Below, piece after piece: positions 45,503 to 55,879 of a DNA stretch of 64,000 bases. This DNA is from Entoloma clypeatum (lineage: Eukaryota > Basidiomycota > Agaricomycetes > Agaricales > Entolomataceae), in NCBI GenBank assembly GCA_963565915.1, contig OY751493.1, positions 2,356,001-2,420,000 of the forward strand, given 5' to 3'. Made by a program: the position numbers and the translations under genes. Numbering within the stretch: position 1 is the first letter of the stretch; each line of letters begins with the position of its first letter. Below the pieces are notes generated by a model. That model was not told the DNA's origin. It made no database searches and was given only the letters and a program-made list of their open reading frames with translations.

Positions 45503-45703
45503 TGTATAGCAAGCTTCCAGGCTAGCCGGAGATTCCGTAGTATACCTTACATAATGTCACAGTCACATTCCTTACATATATAGAGACACGAGGTGCCAGC
45601 AACACATATACCTTTGGCTCTTATCTTCCGTGCAGTTCAGAGGGTTTCGTGGTCTCCTCTTTCCTCTTCGTGCTTGCAGCCTTCAGGTTGCTACGTCCAT
45701 ATA
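45503..45703 (+). repeat. 5' LTR of D
   Basis: 201 bp. A TATATA run at 45577-45582 is the likely core promoter. Differs from the 3' LTR at about four positions (2%). Confidence 0.85.
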
Positions 45704-45705
45704 TC

Positions 45706-45721
45706 TGGAGCCCACCACGAG
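45706..45721 (+). promoter_or_regulatory. tRNA-type primer-binding site of D
   Basis: TGGAGCCCACCACGAG begins two bases after the LTR. A TGG start pairs with the CCA tail of a tRNA. No 10-11 nt match to the LTR exists, unlike A, B, C, E and F. The tRNA was not identified. Confidence 0.55.
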
Positions 45722-45851
45722 AGGAAAAAGGTCACCTTTGCTGTTTCTGTCATCTGACCAAATTTTTTTCTGCTGACCTGTCGACGCTGCCAAAATTGCT
45801 TTTGCCGTGCCGAAGCTGTTAACATCTGACAAGAAGAAGAAAGACTGGACC

Positions 45852-48725
45852 ATGCCGCCGCCGATAGGAACACACCAGCTGCCATGCCGAGAGACAGCCC
45901 AGACATCACACCGCGTGTTTACCGACCCGATGTTTTCAATCTCATACCGACATAGCCGCCTGAAGTTTCCGGACCCAGATACTGTTGTCAATACAGAAAG
46001 GACCGAAGATCAGGGCAACAGTTCACCAGACAGACCGACGTTCGAGCACGAAGGCACTGACGGTGACGTTGACGCAGTAGAATCAGACTTCGATCTCAAC
46101 TTCTCCAGCTTCAATCCGTCACCAACCAAGCCATCAACGCCCGTTCCGCCATCACCACCACCTAATCCACCCTTATTACCGCCGTCATCACCATCATTGT
46201 CACTGCCACCACCATTGCCAATCATGGCGACCCCCAGCTCCAACTCCAAGAATGTTAGCGACATGCCAGCGCCAGGAACGAAGAACGCCCCTCGCTTTAA
46301 CTCCAAGCACCCCTGCGAACTAGGCGAATTCCTCATCGACTACGAAGCGCTCGCAGAAGCATGCAACCTCACGGAGGAACAAAAGGTGCATACCATATTG
46401 AGATACATCAACCCGGCAGCACGAGAGTTTTGGAAGTCCCTGAAGGGATACGATGAGAGGGTGTGGGATATGTTCAAGGCGGACATTGTTAAAGTCTACC
46501 CATGTGGAAAGGGAGGCGACGCCTACGCGTACAAAGACTTCTTGAGGCTGACTGAACGATATATTGCTGATAACGACCCCACCGAGGGCGCCTTTTCTGA
46601 ATTCTACCAGGATTTCAAACCAATCACCAAGTACCTCATCAAGAAGAATCAACTCAGCGAGAACGAACACGACCGACTATTCTATGAGAGCATCCCGGAG
46701 ACACTACGCACCAAGATCAAAAAACACCTCAAACAACTACCGACATTTTCGGGAACGAGACATACGGACACAGAGATGGTCTATGAAGAGGGTATGAAGG
46801 TCTTCATGGAGGACAACATGTACAGCGACAGCGACGACAATGGTGACGGGGACGAGAGGGTGGCCAAGAGGAAGAAAGGCAAGATGAAAGTGAAGGTGTA
46901 CAGCTCAACGGAGGAGGAAGACGATAACGAGGAGGAGGACGACAACGAGGACGAGCAGGTTGTAAAGCGGAAGGAGAAGGTGAAGGTGAAGCAAGAGGTG
47001 AAGACGACGAGGGTGGCGTTAAAGGAAGACGAGGGAAGGACCAAACGCGAAGACGAGATCAAGTTGCTGATGAAGAAACTACAAGAGCTGCGCGTCACAG
47101 AACCAAACTCACAGGCATTCCACGTCTGTTACATGCAAATGGCCAGCATCGCCCCGGAAACCATGATGACGCGCCTCGACAACTCACTTGCGATATTGGC
47201 ATCAGCCCCAGGCCCGCAATCCGCGCCCGCATACCTTCAGGCGGCCCAACAACCACAACAACACGCTTACATGAACGCATACACAAACCCCAGCAATACT
47301 TATCGGCTGGCACCATCGAACTATGCCCATCAGTCAGGACCACCTCAACAAACAACGTATCAATTTTGCAGAGGTTACGGACAGGGTTACCAAAACACGT
47401 GTGGCACCACCTGGCAACAACGAGGCGGCAGAACAGGACGAGGAGGTCCGCAGAGGACGTTCACCGACGAGAGGTCAGCGTTCCTCGGCTGCCACTTCTG
47501 CAACGCACAAGATCATTACATGCGCGAGTGCCCCATCGCACGGGAGTACGAACAAACAGGAAAAGCGTGTTTTGACAGCCAAACACAATGCTACTATTTC
47601 CCAAACAACGGTTACCAAGGCGCAGGGGACTACGCCAGGTGTCATGACGGTGGTATCAGGGCATCTATCGACCTACGAATTCAGGAGATCAAGCAAAACA
47701 CGCGTGTACTGCCGCCGCCAACCACGGCAACCGGAGCCTACATCAGATGTGTCACACCTGAACAAGCCGAAACCCACGCCGTGATCCATGAGGAAGAGAA
47801 GGGAGCAAAGGGAGCAGATGACGAGGAGGTTAGCGAGGCGGATGACGAGAACAAAGACGAGGACGAGAAGATCGTGATATGGAGCGCGTTTGAGGAACTG
47901 GAAACGCTGTCGGTGGAAGGGCTGGCATACGTGACGAGGTTGAGGAAAAAAAAGGATGAAGAAGATGTGAGCGAGGAGAAAGAGGAAATGGAGAAGGGAA
48001 AAGAAAGGAAGACAACGACGAAGAAGACGAAGAAGAACAACAGACAAAAGGGCGAGACGGAGATGAGGGAAGAAACGAGCGATCTTGATGCGAGGGAAGA
48101 GGAAAATAATACCGTCATGGGAAAATTGCAGAGGGTCGAGGCGAGCGTTGCGACGGATGGTATTAGTATTGACTACGTTCCAGAAAGACCACTACCACCA
48201 CCACCAGCTTTTACTTACGAATCCCAGATAGCTAATTTAAACCCAGGAGCTATAAACCATGTCTACAACCAGATCGTGGACACCGTCATACCAAACCTCA
48301 CGCTCCACGACCTACTAGCGGTCAGCCCAGAGCTGAGGAAGAAAATCGTCACCAATGTACGCACTTATCGGGTACCCAACGCCGTGGAAAAACCGACGAC
48401 GACAACGCTCCTCACAACGGTACCCGAGGGCATCGACCTTTGGCATGTTGTCCCAGTCCGCGAGCTTACGGTTGAAGTGGAAGGAAAGAAGGAGATAGCG
48501 GTGCTCGATGACGGATCAGAAATCGTCGTGGTGAGGAAGGATCTGTGGGAGGAATTGGGGTTTAAGGTGAATAAGGAGCGGCTAATGATTATGGAGACGG
48601 CGAACGGAGGGAAAGAAGCGATGGAGGGATGCGCAGAATACCTGAAGATCACCGTGGACGGCATGCCAACGTGGGCACACATGTACGTCGCGCCAAACGC
48701 GCCATTCCGATTGCTACTCGGATGA
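45852..48725 (+). CDS. Gag and protease region of element D
   Basis: About 957 residues from the ATG at 45852 (the frame is open from 45807). Pro-rich N-terminus; capsid core starting FNSKHPCELGEFLIDYE and AAREFWKSLKGYDERVWDMF; long Lys/Glu/Asp tracts. One zinc knuckle CHFCNAQDHYMREC. Near the end is a protease-like AVLDDGSEIVVVRKDLW (DDGS in place of DSG or DTG) and NAPFRLLLG. The stop TGA at 48723-48725 stands in the protease motif LLLG-R-PWQ, where CGA is expected, so it is a nonsense mutation in a once longer gag-pol frame, not a true gene end. Confidence 0.8.
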   Translation: MPPPIGTHQLPCRETAQTSHRVFTDPMFSISYRHSRLKFPDPDTVVNTERTEDQGNSSPDRPTFEHEGTDGDVDAVESDFDLNFSSFNPSPTKPSTPVPPSPPPNPPLLPPSSPSLSLPPPLPIMATPSSNSKNVSDMPAPGTKNAPRFNSKHPCELGEFLIDYEALAEACNLTEEQKVHTILRYINPAAREFWKSLKGYDERVWDMFKADIVKVYPCGKGGDAYAYKDFLRLTERYIADNDPTEGAFSEFYQDFKPITKYLIKKNQLSENEHDRLFYESIPETLRTKIKKHLKQLPTFSGTRHTDTEMVYEEGMKVFMEDNMYSDSDDNGDGDERVAKRKKGKMKVKVYSSTEEEDDNEEEDDNEDEQVVKRKEKVKVKQEVKTTRVALKEDEGRTKREDEIKLLMKKLQELRVTEPNSQAFHVCYMQMASIAPETMMTRLDNSLAILASAPGPQSAPAYLQAAQQPQQHAYMNAYTNPSNTYRLAPSNYAHQSGPPQQTTYQFCRGYGQGYQNTCGTTWQQRGGRTGRGGPQRTFTDERSAFLGCHFCNAQDHYMRECPIAREYEQTGKACFDSQTQCYYFPNNGYQGAGDYARCHDGGIRASIDLRIQEIKQNTRVLPPPTTATGAYIRCVTPEQAETHAVIHEEEKGAKGADDEEVSEADDENKDEDEKIVIWSAFEELETLSVEGLAYVTRLRKKKDEEDVSEEKEEMEKGKERKTTTKKTKKNNRQKGETEMREETSDLDAREEENNTVMGKLQRVEASVATDGISIDYVPERPLPPPPAFTYESQIANLNPGAINHVYNQIVDTVIPNLTLHDLLAVSPELRKKIVTNVRTYRVPNAVEKPTTTTLLTTVPEGIDLWHVVPVRELTVEVEGKKEIAVLDDGSEIVVVRKDLWEELGFKVNKERLMIMETANGGKEAMEGCAEYLKITVDGMPTWAHMYVAPNAPFRLLLG

Positions 48726-51700
48726 CCGTGGCAGAAGAGTGTAAGGATGGGGAAGGAAGAGACAGGAGAGAGGGTGCAAGTGACGATACATGACCAGAAG
48801 CATGGGAGCGAGAAGCTCAGAGTGATAGAGATGAAAGAGCGGAAAAGAGGAAGTGAAGGGAAGGGGGTGATGTTTTATCAAACGGTGGAGGATGTCGCGA
48901 AGGCATGGAAAGCAGAGACAGCGTTGACGACGATATACAGCGAAAGCCACGACGCACCACCGCTGCTATCGATCACGAAAGATGGCACACTTCCGGGAAA
49001 CTCACCGCTCATGGATTTTCTCCTGGCATTGACCCTCGTTTACGATACTGAACGACACGTCCTCGCATACAAAAAGGCCGCAAGAAGGATCTATCCAGTA
49101 TCCACGACAATGCCCGAGTACGCCAAGGTTCGACGCCAATTCCCTGAGGACCCATTGAAGACGCTTCCAGAACTGTTGTTACACCCACCAGAATTCATGC
49201 CTGGAACGCGCTTGACAGAGGAAAGGATAGAACGGCTAGGGGTGTGGAAGAACGAGTTTTTGTGGCCAGAAGAGAGGAAGATTGCGGCAACAATGTTGAA
49301 GAACAATGAAATGGTGTTGGCGTGGACACAAGCAGAGGTGGGAAGGTTCAAGAAGGAGTATTTCTCGCCAGCCGTCATCCCCGTCGTTGAGCATGTACCA
49401 TGGGCAAAGAAGAGCTTACCGATTCCACCAGGTATACGTGACCGAGTTTCAAACTAATCAAAGCCCGGATCGATGCAGGGACGTACGAACCGTCAAGCAG
49501 TTCCTACCGACATCAATGGTTCTGCGTCGGGAAGCCCAAGGATGAGACGGGTACCGATACCATCCGAATCGTACACAACCTCGGGCCACTTAATGGAGTC
49601 ACGGTCAAGGACGCCGCCCAGCCACCACTTGTCGAACACTACGCTGACCAGACAGCCGGACGGGGAATCTACACGGGAATCGACCTCAAGTCGGGATATG
49701 ACCACCACAGACTCGATAAAGGGTCCCGCGACCTTACTGCGTTCGACATGCCACTCGGTACACATCGCCTTACGGTTCTACCACAAGGATGGACAGGAAG
49801 CCTGGCCATCTTTCACACCGACGTCGCCTTCATCCTACAGAACGAGGTCGAGAAAGCGCCGAGCTTTTCAGATGATATAACGGTGCTGGGACCACGAACG
49901 AGGTATGAGACGGAGGACGGAGGGTACGAGGTGATGAAGGAGAATCCGGAAGTGAGGAGGTTTGTGTGGGAGCACTTGGTGGATATGAATAGGGTGATGC
50001 ATCGGTTGAACCATGCGGGAGCCACAGTTTCGGCGGACAAACTGAAGTTATGCGTGGCGGAACTAGAGGTAGTGGGGCAGCTATCAACGTACAAAGGGAG
50101 GGTTCCAGATCAGGGGAAGGTGGTGAAGATCAGGACATGGCCAAGGTGCAAGACAGTGAGCGACGTGAGGGGATTTCTGGGGACAGCAGGGACACTGAGG
50201 CTCTGGATTCGTGGCTTCGCCCACAAGGCATGCCCACTTGTTGAGCTCACGAAGAAGGACGTGCCTTTCGAATGGACAGGCAAGCACGACAAAGCAATGG
50301 AGGAACTTAAAACCGCGGTAATTAATTGCCCAGCCATTCGCCCCATTGACTACACAGCATCCTACACCGTCTATCTGTCCATCGACTCATCTGTACGCGC
50401 ATGCGGCTTCATACTCGGACAATTCGACAACCAAGACCGACGCCGCCCTACCCGTTTCGGCTCCATCGCATGGAATGAACGCGAAGCACACTACTCACAG
50501 GCAAAGATCAAACTTTACGGGCTCTTCCGCGCGCTCAATGCCGTCAAGATCTTTGTCGTCGGAGTAAGGAAGTTCCGGGTGGAAGTCAACGCTAAATACA
50601 TCAAGGGGATGATCAACAATCCCGACGCGCACCCAAACGCTGCCATGAACCGCTGGATCGCAGCAATTTTACTATTTGACTTCGAACTCGTCCACGTACC
50701 AGGGAAGAATTTCAAGGGACCAGATGGATTGTCGAGGCAGGAAGGAACAGAGGATGAAGGGGACACAACAGAGAAAGAAGCGGAGGATTGAGTGGATGAG
50801 ATTCTGGGATGCGGGATTTGGGTAGTGGGGAGTTTCTACGTGGCAGCATTAAACGGGACCAAGGCAGATGGGGAGAGGGCAACAGTGGTGAGTTTGAAAG
50901 AGAAAGAGACAGAAACGGAGGAGACAGTGGGAGTACCAGAAACGAAGGAGGCGAAACAAAGGGATGAAGAATTAAGGATGGTAATGGAATTTCTGGCGAC
51001 GATGAAGAAGCCGATCGGCCTTGACGATAAAGGGATCAAGGCTTTCATTACACGGGCATCAAGGTTTTTCGTTAGCGGTGGTCGACTATGGCACAAGAAC
51101 ACCACGAACGGACGCCACCAACTCGTAATATTCCATCACGACAGATACCGGATTTTACACCAAGCCCACGACCAGTTAGGACACCGTGGGGTCTACGCTA
51201 CATGTCATAATATCGCAGACCGCTTCTGGTGGCCCATGCTTGACGAAGATCTCAAATGGTACCTGAAGACATGCCATCCATGCCAGACCCGATCCATGGA
51301 GAAGGTCGTCCTACCGCCTACAGTCTCGACGCCGGCAAATCTATTCCGGAAAATTCACGTCGACAATATGCACTTACCAAGATCGAAGAAGGGCTACAAG
51401 TATCTGGTACAGGGAAGATGCAGCCTGATACAATGGGGAGAGTTCGGGATGTTGAGGAAGGAGAATCAGTGGACATTGGGGATGTGGCTAATGGTCGAGG
51501 TGATGTGCAGATGGGGACCAGTGGAGGAAATAGTGACGGACAATGGATCGGTGTGGATAGCGGCAGTGGAGTGGCTCGCAGAGAAGTACAAGATCCACCA
51601 TATCCGTATTTCAGCATACAACTCCCAGTCCAACGGCTCCGTCGAAAACGCGCACCGAATGATCCGTGAAGCCCTCGTCAAAGCCTGCGGCGGCGACATG

Positions 51701-52281
51701 AGCGAGTGGGACATCCACATACCACACATCTTCTGGGCGGACCGAGTGACAGTACGACGCACCCTTGGGACATCCCCTTATCAGGCAGCAACAGGCGCGG
51801 AACCGCACCTACCATTCGATATCACGGAGGCGATGTTCCTATTCCCCGAATTCAAATCCAAACTCACCGACGCTGAACTGATCGCGAACTGAGCCATTCA
51901 GCTGGAGCGCCGTGATGACGAACTCGCCAAAATTCATGACCGTGTCGTCCGCGCGCGTTTTCATCCATTGCCCAGTTTGAGAAAACCCACGCAAATATGA
52001 TCCACAACTACAACTTCGCAGCAGGGGAGCTTGTCATGGTTCTTAAGAAGAAGATTGAGAAGAGTACCAGCAGGAAGTGTCGCCCTCGCTATTTCGGACC
52101 CATGCTCGTCGTCAAACGCCTATGCTCAGGAGCCTATCGCCTCGCAGAGATCAATGGCGCACTTTCGAGGCTCAAGTTCGCTGCCTTCCGCCTTTGTCCA
52201 TACCACGCGCGCTCATCAAGATTCGTCGATGTTACTCAGTATGTGGATGCACAGGACCTTGGAGGGATAGAAGATGATTGA
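48726..52281 (+). pseudogene. Pol region of element D (RT, RNase H, integrase), broken
   Basis: Same frame as gag to about 49447, where one T is missing (family-like reading KLIKARIDAGTYEPSSSSYR continues one frame over). RT: VGKPKDETGTDTIRIVHNLG, IYTGIDLKSGYDHH, MPLGTHRLTVLPQGW, catalytic SFSDDITVLGP (49865-49876 encode FSDD). RNase H: VYLSIDSSVRACGFILGQ. TGA at 50789-50791, then the integrase: zinc finger H..H..CHPCQTR, HVDNMHLP, VTDNGSVWIAAVEWL, SNGSVENAHRMI. TGA at 51890-51892 (LIAN-R-AIQLE expected), a second one-base loss near 51965, and a C-terminus ending at 52281. I see no chromodomain. Confidence 0.82.
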
Positions 52282-52351
52282 AATTAGAAGGAAGAGGGGT
52301 TCGAAGAGAGAAGATCAACTGAGACGCTCGATATTTCAAGTGTGGGGGAGA

Positions 52352-52552
52352 TGTATAGCGAGCTTCCAGGCTAGCTGGAGATTCCGTAGTATACCTTACA
52401 TAATGTCACAGTCACATTCCTTACATATATAGAGACACGAGGTGCCAGCAACACATATACCTTTGGCTCTTATGTTCCGTGCAGTTCAGAGGGTTTCGTG
52501 GTCTCCTCTTTCCTCTTCGTGCTTGCAGCCTTCAGGTTGCTACGTCCATACA
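52352..52552 (+). repeat. 3' LTR of D
   Basis: 201 bp, TGTATAGCG..CCATACA. A GTGTGGGGGAGA polypurine tract stands directly before it. Confidence 0.85.
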
Positions 52553-52556
52553 ATTG

Positions 52557-53791
52557 AGCGCGTTGAAGTTTATTGATCAGTTTGGATATGAGCAGAAGCA
52601 GATACTTGTTTTTGATAGTTTTGGAGTTGAGTGACTGGTAGTCTTGTACAAGACGAAGGGAGCCATCCTTCTTCTTGATGTAAAATACCGGAGATGCCAT
52701 CAGAGACTTGGAAGGGCAGATTTGACAAGTTGCAAGGTTTTCCTCTCGGAGCAAGCAGATATACCTTACAACCCGCCGGAGAGGCGTCCGGAACAAGTTC
52801 AATGGTGTGGTCCCAAGTCCGCTCTTCCGGTAAGGTGTCGAAAGAGGTCTTTGAGAATACGTCTTCGAAGTCAAACAAGTGGTCTGGTACAGAGTCGCGG
52901 AAAGATTTAGGTTTTTGGTTACTAAGGCCTCTGATAGACGTTGCGAGATATTGGATGAAGCACAGATGAACTCCGCCTCCGCGGGTACTGTTCCGACAAA
53001 AAGGCGATCTCCCTCCTCAAACTCATCCTCTTCCTCAGCATCTTCCGCTAACTCCTCCGCTTCCTCTCCTTCTGTGACATCCTCCACCCATGGGCCACAT
53101 GGAGCCTCCTCCTCTAGACCGGACGTCGGAGTGGAACCCATCCGACAGGCTCGGATGCGGACTTGTTCAAACTTCCGCTCCTTCCGCTCTTGGGCTGCCT
53201 CCTGGTGGCATGTCCTGCATCATGCAGGACACCGGCTCATCTTCACTTCCCCTGACGTCCAATCTACCTCGGGGTTGTGTTCTTTGAGCCAAGTGAAGCC
53301 TAACACAATTTCTTGTTTTCCCAAACTTGTGACTGCAAGCTGGGTCCGTTCTGAGTGATCCCGGTAGCGGAGCACTACATCCAACACCTCCGTTATTGCT
53401 CCGGCCTCGTTTGGAGTTCCGTTGTTGTTGTATACCAGAATTGCGCATTGTAGTTTTTGAGTAGAGAGTTGATGTTTCTTGACCAGAGTGTGTTCAATAA
53501 ACGACCCTGTTGCCCCGCTGTCGAGTAAGGCCTTTTGTGATAGTGTGTCTTTGGTGTCAGTAGTTTCAAGAACTATGTCTAGTTCAATAGAATTGTCGGA
53601 GTGAGCAGAGGCGAGGACATATTGTTTTGGAAGCCGACGCTACCATTTAGAGAGGCAAAGGCGGATGGGATTTGCGGAGTTGGGTGCGACTATGGGATCG
53701 TTTACAGGCTTAGAGATGGAGGGTATAGGATCATATTGTTCCATAAATAAGACAGCATAACGATTTTTAGCAGACAACGAGGGCGCACTGT
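52557..53791 (-). pseudogene. Pol of element A, part 1 (protease region and RT N-terminus), degenerate
   Basis: Pieces in different frames: an acidic linker, FEDVFSKTSFDTLPEERTWDHTIEL, then SPVFYIKKKDGSLRLVQDYQSLN and ISKLINKLQRAQ up to the D insertion. A protease-like stretch with a GSTGSF-type core is readable around 53510-53530 on the minus strand. At least two frame changes separate the blocks. It belongs with the downstream part at 42882-45502. Confidence 0.75.
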
Positions 53792-54946
53792 TCACTCGCT
53801 GGGGGAAGGAAAATCCTCCTGTCCTTCCTCTGACTCCGCAGACTCCGTGGGCAGAACGGAGTTGCCTTCCACTGCGTCCTTGACCATGAGTTGTTCCATA
53901 ACAAACTCGTCCTGCTCCTCCATTGTCATGAAGCAAACATCGAAGCGAAGGGGGCATTCATGACTAAAGTGACCCGTTTTGTTACATCTGAAGCATGCAT
54001 TGGCATTCTTGCCTTTGACGCGTGAAGTATCAATGTCCATTGCATTGGGGTCCCTTGTCAGTGGAGCGGATGTGGATGTGAGCGGAGCTGTACGCGGAGT
54101 GAATGGAATGTAGGGGCGAGGGAATACTGAGGTGCCAGGTACTTGTGGTCCGACAACGTTGCAGAAGGCGGAGGTGCGGGTCGGAGCAGTGGCTTTGAAG
54201 GCTTTGTTGGCAATCCTATTGTCGTCATTGACTCGTGCTGCAGAGTACCACTCATCGGGGTTGTCATCCGTAGGCCGTCCATGGGTCAGGGTGGCAATCT
54301 CATTCTGAATGTCGGAACGGAGACCATGGCGGAATTTGAGTACAATCTTGGTATCCTCCTGATAGCCCGCTTTGTCAATGTAGTCTTTGAACTTGTCAAT
54401 ATAGGTCTCGACATCCTGTTGACCTTGATAATAGAATTCTCCTTCGAGGATCAGTCTCGCATCCTGTTCCTCATTCTTCGGAGTGAACTCCGCTGTAAAG
54501 ACTGCATGGAAGTCCACCCAAGTCCGATAAGGCGGAGCACCGGTCCTCTGCTCCTGTCGGATAATGCAATCCGCAAAGCGTGCTGCACGTCCACTCTTCA
54601 TGAAAGATAAGGCCCAATAAATTTTAACGTGGTCGTCTGTGAACTGTTCCAGAGCCAGCCCCATAAACAATTCACAGGAGTTTAGAAAGGTCCAGCCATT
54701 TGCGCGCGATCTGTTGAAGTCCGATGGATTGGCAGGTTTTGCTCGACGCACGCCCAGATTGGCCGGAGCGAGCGGAGCGGGTATAATAGCGGGTGCGGGA
54801 GCAGCTGGGATAGGTGGCTGAGCTGGGGCAGGAATTGTGTTGAAGGCGAGGAGGAGTTGGTCAAGTTCAGTCGAGATATCAGTGAGAGTTTGATGTTGTT
54901 CCTGGAACTTGTGCTCGAGCTGTTCAAGGTGATTGGGGTCGTCCAT
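53792..54946 (-). CDS. Gag of element A
   Basis: A full 384-residue frame from ATG 54946 to TGA. N-terminal coil (LEQLEHKFQEQHQTLTDIS), Pro/Ala-rich linker, gag core (AKPANPSDFNRSRANGWTFL, ALSFMKSGRAARFADCII, QDARLILEGEFYYQGQQDVE) and one zinc knuckle CFRCNKTGHFSHEC near residue 315. It stays open although pol of the same element is ruined. That may be chance or recent loss of pol. Confidence 0.85.
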   Translation of the reverse strand: MDDPNHLEQLEHKFQEQHQTLTDISTELDQLLLAFNTIPAPAQPPIPAAPAPAIIPAPLAPANLGVRRAKPANPSDFNRSRANGWTFLNSCELFMGLALEQFTDDHVKIYWALSFMKSGRAARFADCIIRQEQRTGAPPYRTWVDFHAVFTAEFTPKNEEQDARLILEGEFYYQGQQDVETYIDKFKDYIDKAGYQEDTKIVLKFRHGLRSDIQNEIATLTHGRPTDDNPDEWYSAARVNDDNRIANKAFKATAPTRTSAFCNVVGPQVPGTSVFPRPYIPFTPRTAPLTSTSAPLTRDPNAMDIDTSRVKGKNANACFRCNKTGHFSHECPLRFDVCFMTMEEQDEFVMEQLMVKDAVEGNSVLPTESAESEEGQEDFPSPSE

Positions 54947-55095
54947 TACTATGCGCGGAGCAGAATCACCAGTTACGGAGAGGTAATTAGAAGAACTGGA
55001 AGGGGTGTGAGATGTATCGGAGTCGGACGCGGATGAAGCTGCTCTGAAGCGCAGAATCGTGACAACGATGCAATCGGACCCAGTCCAATTAGAAG

Positions 55096-55105
55096 AGAAC
55101 TTTCT
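55096..55105 (-). promoter_or_regulatory. Self-priming primer-binding site of A
   Basis: Two bases inside the 5' LTR the minus strand reads AGAAAGTTCT, the exact complement of AGAACTTTCT in the LTR (55293-55284). That site begins 32 nt after a TATTTAT element (55325-55319). Confidence 0.65.
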
Positions 55106-55107
55106 AT

Positions 55108-55598
55108 TGTAAGGGCGACCTTATGATCCAAGACTCAAACTCAGATACTTGCAAGGGAGATCCGAAGTTTAGATTGAGCAGTCTGATAAGTAATACAACA
55201 CACATCTTGCAAGGGAGATCCGAAGTTTAGATTGAGCAGTCTGATAAGTAATACAACACACACCTTGCAAGGGAGATCCGAAGAGAAAGTTCTAAGTATT
55301 CCCCTGCAAGCTAGCGAGATAAATAGTAAAATGAGATATGAAATAAGAGATAAAACGAGATGCATGAATGATGAGCAATGATCGGGAGTAGCGATGAAGG
55401 ATGAATGGAAACAAGATGAATGATAGTACCTGCGATCCGACGTGCGGAGCAGCGGATGGGGGTGGAGTCGTCGGATGTGGAGAGGCGGATAAGATGTCGG
55501 AGACAGCGGATACAATCGGAGGATGTCGGAGATGGTGGAATAGAAAGGAAAGGAAGAAAGGAAAGGAAAAGTGAAAAGTGAAAGTAGTTGCCCTTACA
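55108..55598 (-). repeat. 5' LTR of A
   Basis: 491 bp, ends TGTAAGGGC/GCCCTTACA. It contains a direct duplication of about 58 bp (55150-55207 and 55208-55265) that is single in the 3' LTR. Confidence 0.85.
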
Positions 55599-55879
55599 GG
55601 TCCTTCCTTTTTGGGGGTCAAAAACAAGACTGAACTGAACTTTCAATCACTAATCTTCAGCACTGCAACCAGCTGCACAGGGTTGCATAGGTGACCCAGA
55701 GTTTGCTGATGCAGTCCACTCTCTGTACATCTGAGCAGGTGCTAAGCTCTCCTTTCTATGCCTTACACTGAGGAAGGGCTTTTTCTTCTTCACCACAGCC
55801 TTGTATGAATGTTTTCTGAGTACCCTTCTGACTGTTTCTGAGGAGATTGGAGTAGGGATGAGAGTGTTGATATATTTAG

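Larger units (their letters stand above)
45503..52552 (+). mobile_element. D: divergent Ty3/gypsy element inserted in pol of A
   Basis: LTRs of 201 bp at 45503-45703 and 52352-52552 (TGTATAGC..CATACA) with about four differences. ATTG flanks both ends (45499-45502, 52553-52556). Removing D rejoins the RT of A (KLQRAQ with YFTKLDI). Gag to integrase lie on the plus strand with several nonsense codons and two one-base losses. It is older than C and B by LTR divergence. Confidence 0.88.
28907..55598 (-). mobile_element. A: degenerate Ty3/gypsy chromovirus, interrupted by B and D
   Basis: Starts TGTAAGGG at 28907 and ends GCCCTTACA at 55598, with GGTCC on both sides (28902-28906, 55599-55603). 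Its 3' LTR is cut by B after 31 bp; the 5' LTR is 55108-55598. A's own sequence is about 6.1 kb. Gag is intact, but pol has stops, shifts and element D inside it. The polypurine tract is AAGGGGGGGTGA next to 42856. It is older than B, C, D and E. Confidence 0.88.
20093..55652. mobile_element. G2: hAT-like TIR element inserted in X, interrupted by E and A
   Basis: Left end TAGTGTTTCTAAG at 20093, right end TTTCAATCACTA at 55652, with an exact 8-bp duplication ATCTTCAG at 20085-20092 and 55653-55660. Without nested E and A the element is about 2.3 kb, the same as the second copy G3 (59217-61583). Order from the left: TIR, ACTGG/CCAGT palindromic arm (20093-20290), AT-rich core (20590-21440), GCCCAACGGC minisatellite (21600-21927 and 28496-28710), ACCGGT palindromic arm (28770-28906 and 55604-55652), TIR. 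No transposase is recognised. Confidence 0.72.
19051..55711. mobile_element. X: TIR element inserted in T, itself interrupted
   Basis: Ends are CATCAGCAAAC at 19051-19061 and GTTTGCTGATG at 55701-55711, perfect 11-bp inverted repeats. CA is duplicated at the target (19049-19050 and 55712-55713). X's own sequence is 19051-20092 plus 55661-55711, about 1.1 kb. Subterminal GTTGCAGCTGG-like words occur on both arms, with a tandem repeat in the middle. No transposase is seen, so X is non-autonomous. A 2-bp duplication does not fit hAT; I do not recognise the superfamily. Confidence 0.65.
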
